Source: an uncultured Pirellulaceae bacterium (GTDB taxonomy: Bacteria; Planctomycetota; Planctomycetia; Pirellulales; Pirellulaceae). From it: a stretch of DNA of 10,859 nt. The translations under genes and the position numbers were made by a program. The DNA is taken from NCBI GenBank assembly GCA_934255105.1, contig CAKQNH010000083.1, positions 1 through 10,859 of the forward strand, given 5' to 3'. Under the pieces are notes generated by a model that saw only the letters and a list, made by a program, of their open reading frames with translations, had not been told where the DNA came from and made no database searches. Of the stretch, positions 7,272-10,859 are shown piece after piece (positions within the stretch are counted from its first letter, which is position 1; every line of letters starts with the position of its first letter).

Positions 7272-8114
7272 CTATGACGCGCTGGGAACCATAACCATCC
7301 AGCCCACGCCGAATTTATCTGTCACCATTCCATATCGCGGTGACCAGAAGGTCTTCATCAGTGGCATATCTACCTTGCCACCTTCTGCGAGTGCACTGAA
7401 CGCAGCGTCGGCGGTCGCTTCGTTTGCAACGGAGAGTGCAAGCCGAAAGCCATCGAACGTCGATTCACCGCCGCAGCCATCGGAGGCCATAATGGTCATT
7501 TTTCCGACGGTGAACGACGCGTGCATGATCTTGTCTTCGAACCCCGCTTGCAGCATGCCTTCGGGAGCAGGATCAGGGCTCTCGCTGAATCGCATTTTCA
7601 TGACAACCCTAGCAGCCAGCGTCTTTTCGTAGAACGCCAATGCTTCTTCGCAACGCCCGCCGAAGAACAAGTAGGGCTGAACCAGTGCCGCTTGCAAGGA
7701 CATAATTCGCGTCATGACCTCCTCCCTTGAACGCACTTCCCCTTGCGGATCATTCTTGGCAAAGTCGTCTATATCGTACAACGGGCGGATATCGATGTCC
7801 GAGTCCTCGAGCATGGGATTCGGGCAGCGTTTCACCCACTCGATCGCTTCCTGCATCGAGTCGACTTCCCACAGCCAGAATCCAGCGATCAACTCTTTGG
7901 TTTCGGCGAACGGCCCATCCGTCACGGTGCGGTCGCTCCCCTGAAAGTGAACTCGTTTAGCTTGCGAGCTCGGCTTGAGCCCTTCGCCCGCTTTCATGAT
8001 GCCGGCTTTGACCAACTCTTCGTTGAATTTCCCCATCGCGGTAAGCAATTGTTCGCTGGGCAATTCACCCGCTTCGGAACTCTTCGTCGCTTTGACGACA
8101 ACCATGACTTTCAT
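7272..8114 (-). CDS. YCII (DGPF) domain fused to PhnB-like VOC domain
   Basis: The frame encodes 280 residues joining two domains usually made as separate proteins. Residues 1 to about 118 are a YCII/DGPF domain: MKVMVVVKA start, DRTVTDGPFAETKELIAGFW with DGPF at 66-69, and a DIDIRPLY end. Residues about 138-280 are a PhnB-like VOC domain: PYLFFGGRCEEALAFYEKTL, HASFTVGKMTIMASDG and KFGVGWMVMVP. Neither family has an assigned reaction here; YCII proteins are small alpha-beta barrels and the protein should be cytoplasmic. The start at 8114 is favoured over an in-frame ATG at 8249 because the homology begins there, AGGG lies 9 bases upstream, and a promoter-like element (8174-8200) would fall inside the longer version. 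A strong internal ribosome binding site precedes Met134 (7715), so a separate 147-residue PhnB-like protein may also be made. The gene is last in a same-strand DGPF/VOC cluster. Confidence 0.85.
   Translation of the reverse strand: MKVMVVVKATKSSEAGELPSEQLLTAMGKFNEELVKAGIMKAGEGLKPSSQAKRVHFQGSDRTVTDGPFAETKELIAGFWLWEVDSMQEAIEWVKRCPNPMLEDSDIDIRPLYDIDDFAKNDPQGEVRSREEVMTRIMSLQAALVQPYLFFGGRCEEALAFYEKTLAARVVMKMRFSESPDPAPEGMLQAGFEDKIMHASFTVGKMTIMASDGCGGESTFDGFRLALSVANEATADAAFSALAEGGKVDMPLMKTFWSPRYGMVTDKFGVGWMVMVPSAS
7715..7726 (-). promoter_or_regulatory. Internal ribosome binding site at the domain junction
   Basis: On the minus strand GGGAGG (7721-7726) lies 5 bases ahead of an in-frame ATG at 7715, exactly between the YCII and PhnB-like domains. 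A second in-frame ATG follows at 7703, where PhnB-type homology begins. It is a better Shine-Dalgarno match than the one ahead of the full-length start at 8114. It may be a relic of two formerly separate genes or an active internal start. Confidence 0.55.
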
Positions 8115-8173
8115 TGATTTATACCCTGAATTTTTCGATTTGAGGACACTTCCCTGCCGGACTGCCGCTGATA

Positions 8174-8200
8174 GTCGAATCGCCAAAGCGCAAATCGACA
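8174..8200 (-). promoter_or_regulatory. ECF-type promoter-like element TGTCGA-N17-CGAC
   Basis: Reading the minus strand, TGTCGA (8200-8195) is followed 17 bases later by CGAC (8177-8174). The ATG of the YCII-PhnB fusion lies 59 bases downstream, which suits a promoter with a leader of about 50 bases. The same arrangement, 23 of 27 bases identical, occurs upstream of the PhnB-like gene at 9394. As I recall, ECF42 sigma factors use TGTCGA at -35 and CGA(C/T)C-like bases at -10, and their typical neighbours are DGPF proteins. Use by an ECF42-type factor is therefore my inference. Confidence 0.6.
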
Positions 8201-8410
8201 GCTTCTGGAAATTTAATCTCCATTCGGCATGGTAGCAGGCGTCAATCAATTCTCACCATCAATTCCCACCGTCGGATGCATGCGAAGGAGGGCTGAGTCA
8301 ACGCATCAAGGCTATCGCAACATTCCTAAGGATGTGATCAGATCACCTCGAAACGCTATCGTTCAGCGGGCGGCGTGAGTGGACTCGCCCCTGCGCGTGG
8401 CTTCGGTCAC

Positions 8411-8761
8411 CTACGGCAATCCCGGCAACTCGACGATGGGACGGATCTCCGTAGTTCCACGCGTCGTACCGGGGATTCTCGCCGCAACCGCAATGGCCTC
8501 ATCGAGATTGGCAACGTCGATCAAAAAGTAGCCTGCCAATTGTTCCTTCGTTTCCGCGTACGGGCCATCCGTCAACGTACGGTTTCCTTGACGGACTCTC
8601 ACGCAAGTCGCAGTGGATATCGGATGCAGCGGCGCTGCCCCTAGGTACTCCCCGCGGTCATTTAGCCGGTGACACAACTGCACTGACTCATCGCGGGCCA
8701 CCTCCAGTTCATCGGGCGGCCAAACTCCCTCTTCGGAATAGACCAGTAGAATGTACTTCAT
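8411..8761 (-). CDS. YCII family (DGPF-type) protein
   Basis: This is a 116-residue cytoplasmic YCII-domain protein, close to the family's usual length. It shows the family opening MKYILLVYSEEG, the signature TLTDGPYAETKEQLAGYFLID with DGPY at 65-68 (a variant of DGPF), and a C-terminal EIRPI block. The family is a dimeric alpha-beta barrel with no assigned substrate in this branch. Genes of this kind are typically clustered with ECF sigma factors and VOC proteins, and here the neighbours are a VOC fragment 19 bases upstream and a YCII-PhnB fusion downstream. The ribosome binding site is weak (AAAGGG about 12 bases ahead). Translation may rely on coupling to the upstream frame, and transcription probably comes from the element at 9541-9567. 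The gene appears intact. Confidence 0.9.
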   Translation of the reverse strand: MKYILLVYSEEGVWPPDELEVARDESVQLCHRLNDRGEYLGAAPLHPISTATCVRVRQGNRTLTDGPYAETKEQLAGYFLIDVANLDEAIAVAARIPGTTRGTTEIRPIVELPGLP

Positions 8762-8780
8762 GGTGCGTTCTCACCCTTTC

Positions 8781-9026
8781 TCAAGCGGGTTGCTCAGCGG
8801 TCATTGCCGACATGTCCATCCACATCATTTCCCAAACGTGTCCATCAAGATCGGCAAGGCTGCGGTTGTACATGAACCCGTAATCCTGCTGCGGATTGAT
8901 GTCGGCCGTGCCGCCATTCGCTCTCGGCTTATCATACAATGCATCTAGCTTTGCTCGAACATCGCAGCAAAACGACGTTGCATTTCCTCGCGAGAGACGG
9001 TTTCGATCTTCGACCCCAAGTACCAC
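8781..9026 (-). pseudogene. C-terminal fragment of a VOC/glyoxalase gene
   Basis: This frame encodes the C-terminal half of a second VOC family protein: DALYDKPRANGG, then QDYGFMYNRSLADLDGHVWEMMWMD, the strongly conserved end of lactoylglutathione lyase-like VOC proteins. Complete members have about 130 residues; here the N-terminal half with its first metal-binding strand is missing. The only ATG (9026) lies within the intact PhnB-like gene in another frame, and the residues it adds do not look like the family. The family-like sequence begins around 8960-8980, just where the PhnB-like gene ends (stop at 8945). I read this as a remnant left by a deletion that removed the 5' half and brought the fragment against the neighbouring gene. 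It could still be translated by coupling. A deliberate overlapping gene is possible but less likely. Confidence 0.6.
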
Positions 9027-9394
9027 TCGTGACCAAAGGGGTCGATGACTTTGGACGACCGCTCGCCGTGGAATTGATCCGCAGGCTCCATAGTCAACAG
9101 GGCTCCCGCCGAGACTGACCGCGCGGTCATAGCATCTACATCGTCGACGTGCAGATGAATCGATGAACCCGTGGGCCGCCCCGGTTCGGGGCCAAAAATC
9201 CCATATTCTGGGTATTCATCGGAGACCATCACTGTATAGGTTCCGAACTTGAGCTCCGCATGGCCGACTCGACCACTTGGCTCGGACAACCGGAATTCTT
9301 CAACCGCTCCGAAGGCCGTTTCGTAGAACTCGATCGCTTCATTCGCATTTCGGACACGTAGGTACGGAAACGCTTCTTGGATTTGATTCGCCAT
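8945..9394 (-). CDS. PhnB-like VOC family protein
   Basis: This is a 149-residue VOC protein of the PhnB-like/glyoxalase type. Visible blocks are PYLRVRNANEAIEFYETAFGAVE at the N-terminus, GHAELKFGTYTVMVSDEYPEYG in the middle, SIHLHVDDVDAMTARSVSAGA opening the second unit, and KVIDPFGHEWYLGSKIETVSREEMQRR at the end. The His/Glu pattern is compatible with a metal site. The closing EEMQRRFAAM is usual for the family, so the gene looks complete. It is cytoplasmic and its substrate is unknown. The start at 9394 has GGGAAG (9401-9406) 6 bases upstream. It is the first gene of the DGPF/VOC cluster. The promoter-like element at 9541-9567 would give it a leader of roughly 140 bases. Its last 82 bases overlap the open frame of the VOC fragment. 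Confidence 0.92.
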   Translation of the reverse strand: MANQIQEAFPYLRVRNANEAIEFYETAFGAVEEFRLSEPSGRVGHAELKFGTYTVMVSDEYPEYGIFGPEPGRPTGSSIHLHVDDVDAMTARSVSAGALLTMEPADQFHGERSSKVIDPFGHEWYLGSKIETVSREEMQRRFAAMFEQS

Positions 9395-9540
9395 TCTGAT
9401 CTTCCCTTTCGACCCTTTTCACCTGAACCGCTCCACCGTACCCAATGAAAACGTCACCCACTTTCGCCCGCGTTCTATCTTTTGGCAATATAGAATTGCT
9501 GGACTGCACGATCGTCGAATTACCACGCTATGTAGCGTTA

Positions 9541-9567
9541 GTCGATTCGCGAAAACGGAAATCGACA
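9541..9567 (-). promoter_or_regulatory. ECF-type promoter-like element TGTCGA-N17-CGAC
   Basis: Reading the minus strand, TGTCGA (9567-9562) and CGAC (9544-9541) are separated by 17 bases. Both boxes, the spacing and 13 of the 17 spacer bases match the element at 8174-8200. It lies 146 bases ahead of the PhnB-like start at 9394 and points toward it. The shared spacer bases suggest either duplication with the associated genes or constraint beyond the two boxes. Confidence 0.55.
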
Positions 9568-9963
9568 CCTACCCTAGAAAAAACCAAAACCTTTCAGTTC
9601 AGCATAGGCTTCAGCGATTTCTGTGAAGGCGACCTGCCATGCATTGTAGCGAACTGGCGTGGCCGCTTGTGGTAAACTTTCAGCCGAACTTACGATTCTT
9701 GCGGAGGGTCTTTGGGATCGAAATTACCTATTGACGTTCCTTCAGTTCCATCGTTCCATTCGTCATCTTGCAGCTTGCCTTCAGCGGTGAAGCCGCGGAT
9801 CTAGATAGCCTGAAAATGCGGATAAGCCCAGCATCGCGTTGTTGGTCGGAACATCGATAGACGTCAAGCAACCGAGAATTGGTCATGTTTGGCTTCCAGG
9901 AATCTCTGCGGTCAGAACGATTGCATTCACCCAGGCCACGGGGCAACAGGCCACAGCAAAGTG

Positions 9964-9995
9964 CTGTGCCCCCGGTCTCTGTGCCCCCGGTCTCT
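9964..9995. repeat. 15-base tandem repeat (2.1 copies)
   Basis: The unit CTGTGCCCCCGGTCT occurs at 9964-9978 and 9979-9993, followed by the first two bases of a third copy. It ends four bases before the stop of the glycoside hydrolase (10000-10002) and abuts the small hairpin at 9952-9968, so it lies in the 3' untranslated part of that gene. Confidence 0.8.
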
Positions 9996-9999
9996 ATGG

Positions 10000-10859
10000 C
10001 TACTCGCTTCGTAGCTGGCGTGTGGCTTCGATGGTACGGTCACGTTGAGTGTTGCTCAGTTTTTGATTGAAATAGAAATCGACAGGAAAGTCGACGTGAT
10101 GCTTTTTCATTTCGGGATCGTTCACATCCAGGCTCAAGTCGCAGTCAAACCTTGCTAAGATTGAGTGATTCCGCTTCCAGTTGCCGGTGGCGTTAGTGAA
10201 GTGCGATAGCCCCCAAGTGATTCCACGGCCATCTTTTGTGTTGGTGAACGCATCGGCAATGAACGGTCCGCCCGCGTTAGGCATCAGCTCCACTATTGAT
10301 TTGATTTGAAAGTTCACCCAGTCCTCGGCAAATTGAATCGTGTTGTGTTCGTTTCCATCGCGAATGATCAAGGCGGCCACGCCGCCCTTGAATGGGAAGA
10401 GTGTTGTCTCATGCCCTGAACCCATGACGGGATTGAGCGGATGTTTCTCGAACGGGCCCAGCGGCTGATTAGCAATCGCCAATCCATGCATGCGAATATT
10501 CGGATTGCCGTTGCTGTCGGACTTGTAATAGAGATAGATTTTTCCGCCATGCACGAGCGGATAGGGATCGTGAATGGAATACTGATCCCATTCACCTTCG
10601 GCACCGTTGGGGATCACGACCTTGTTGCTGGGCGTCCAAGGTCCATCGGGCGAATCGGCCGACGAGACCGCCACGGGACAGTCATCGCCACGCAGACCGC
10701 TGGCTTGAATAAATCCTTGGTAGTAAAGGTAGTACTTGCCTTCCCAAACAAGGATATCGGCCGTTGCCACGCTACGCCAGCCGACGTTGGGTTTAGGAGG
10801 ACGTGATACCGCGACACCACGCTCGTTCCATGTAAAGCCGTCTTCGCTGGTGGCGTACC
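10000..10859 (-). CDS. GH43/GH117-type glycoside hydrolase, 5' end beyond the window
   Basis: The frame stays open to the window edge, so the N-terminus and any signal peptide are missing; about 286 residues are present. The sequence has the repeated blade pattern of five-bladed beta-propeller glycosidases: YATSEDGFTWNERG at the edge, ADILVWEGKYYLYYQGF, then WDQYSIHDPYPLVHGGKIYL, HGLAIANQPLGPFEKHPLNP, GHETTLFPFKGG and DGRGITWGLSHF. The IHDP block and the pattern of ATS-DG-W and YLYY motifs fit families GH43 and GH117, and GH117 (known for neoagaro-oligosaccharide hydrolysis) is my best guess. The exact substrate cannot be read from the sequence. Such enzymes fit the polysaccharide-degrading habit of marine planctomycetes. 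A GTG at 10770 is in frame, but coding continues upstream of it with convincing family sequence, so it is not the start. The C-terminus ends normally at a TAG. Confidence 0.88.
   Translation of the reverse strand, partial: YATSEDGFTWNERGVAVSRPPKPNVGWRSVATADILVWEGKYYLYYQGFIQASGLRGDDCPVAVSSADSPDGPWTPSNKVVIPNGAEGEWDQYSIHDPYPLVHGGKIYLYYKSDSNGNPNIRMHGLAIANQPLGPFEKHPLNPVMGSGHETTLFPFKGGVAALIIRDGNEHNTIQFAEDWVNFQIKSIVELMPNAGGPFIADAFTNTKDGRGITWGLSHFTNATGNWKRNHSILARFDCDLSLDVNDPEMKKHHVDFPVDFYFNQKLSNTQRDRTIEATRQLRSE

Larger units (their letters stand above)
9395..9999. other. Gene-poor region with possible decayed coding sequence
   Basis: No convincing gene was found in these 605 bases. The left part holds the leader and promoter-like element of the DGPF/VOC cluster. 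On the minus strand, 9690-9800 is open for 36 codons without a start and reads like a soluble, acidic protein tail (KLQDDEWNDGTEG, then FDPKDPPQES). The stretch just upstream reads in another frame as IDVPTNNAMLGLSAFSGYLD, so a frameshifted remnant is possible. A hairpin, CACAGCA (9952-9958) pairing with TGCTGTG (9962-9968), and a tandem repeat lie at the right end. Confidence 0.45.

Noticed and set aside
8115..8249. N-terminal extension of the YCII-PhnB fusion from the ATG at 8249
   Set aside because: The 45 added residues do not belong to the YCII family, and the promoter-like element at 8174-8200 lies inside.
8334..8346. Short palindrome GTGATCAGATCAC between the YCII gene and the fusion gene
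   Set aside because: Six pairs around one base is short. It lies about 220 bases ahead of the fusion start and beyond the promoter-like element, so a regulatory role is not supported.
9445..9675. Plus-strand open frame of 76 codons
   Set aside because: It has no ribosome binding site and no recognisable motif, and it overlaps the minus-strand promoter-like element at 9541-9567.
9728..9946. Minus-strand open frame of 72 codons
   Set aside because: It is Arg/Ser-rich with no family resemblance and no good start. Other frames over the same bases look more protein-like.

Overview
The window most likely comes from a planctomycete of the Pirellulaceae (Rhodopirellula-like). The evidence is a large secreted protein with planctomycete-type cytochrome c, DUF1549 and DUF1553 domains directly followed by a Tat-exported DUF1501 protein, a pairing that is very common in that phylum. 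The base composition is moderate, several small genes have no recognisable family, and a sugar-specific beta-propeller glycoside hydrolase lies at the right edge. No rRNA, tRNA, CRISPR array, transposase or phage gene was seen.

Layout, left to right. Positions 27-4656 (minus strand) hold a two-gene operon: the 1043-residue PSD1/cytochrome protein, then the DUF1501 protein 7 bases after its stop. Positions 4735-5112 (minus) encode a small VOC/glyoxalase-fold protein. A 429-base divergent spacer with a strong 21-base dyad leads to 5542-6441 (plus), a secreted, Gln/Lys-rich two-part helical protein. Positions 6688-7095 (plus) hold an unrecognised 135-residue gene. Intergenic hairpins follow both plus-strand genes.

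Positions 7272-9394 (minus) form a cluster of DGPF/YCII and VOC (PhnB-like) genes, in transcription order: an intact PhnB-like gene, a C-terminal VOC fragment, a YCII gene, and a gene in which a YCII domain and a PhnB-like domain share one reading frame. Two nearly identical promoter-like elements, TGTCGA-N17-CGAC (23 of 27 bases equal), lie in the same orientation upstream of the first gene and upstream of the fusion gene. This form resembles what is described for ECF42 sigma factors, whose usual neighbours are DGPF proteins, yet no sigma factor is encoded here. That pair of sites is the most informative observation in the window.

Positions 9395-9999 hold no convincing gene. They carry the upstream promoter-like element, short open patches that may be decayed coding sequence, a small hairpin and a 15-base tandem repeat. 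Positions 10000-10859 (minus) are the 3' part of a GH43/GH117-type glycoside hydrolase whose 5' end lies outside the window.
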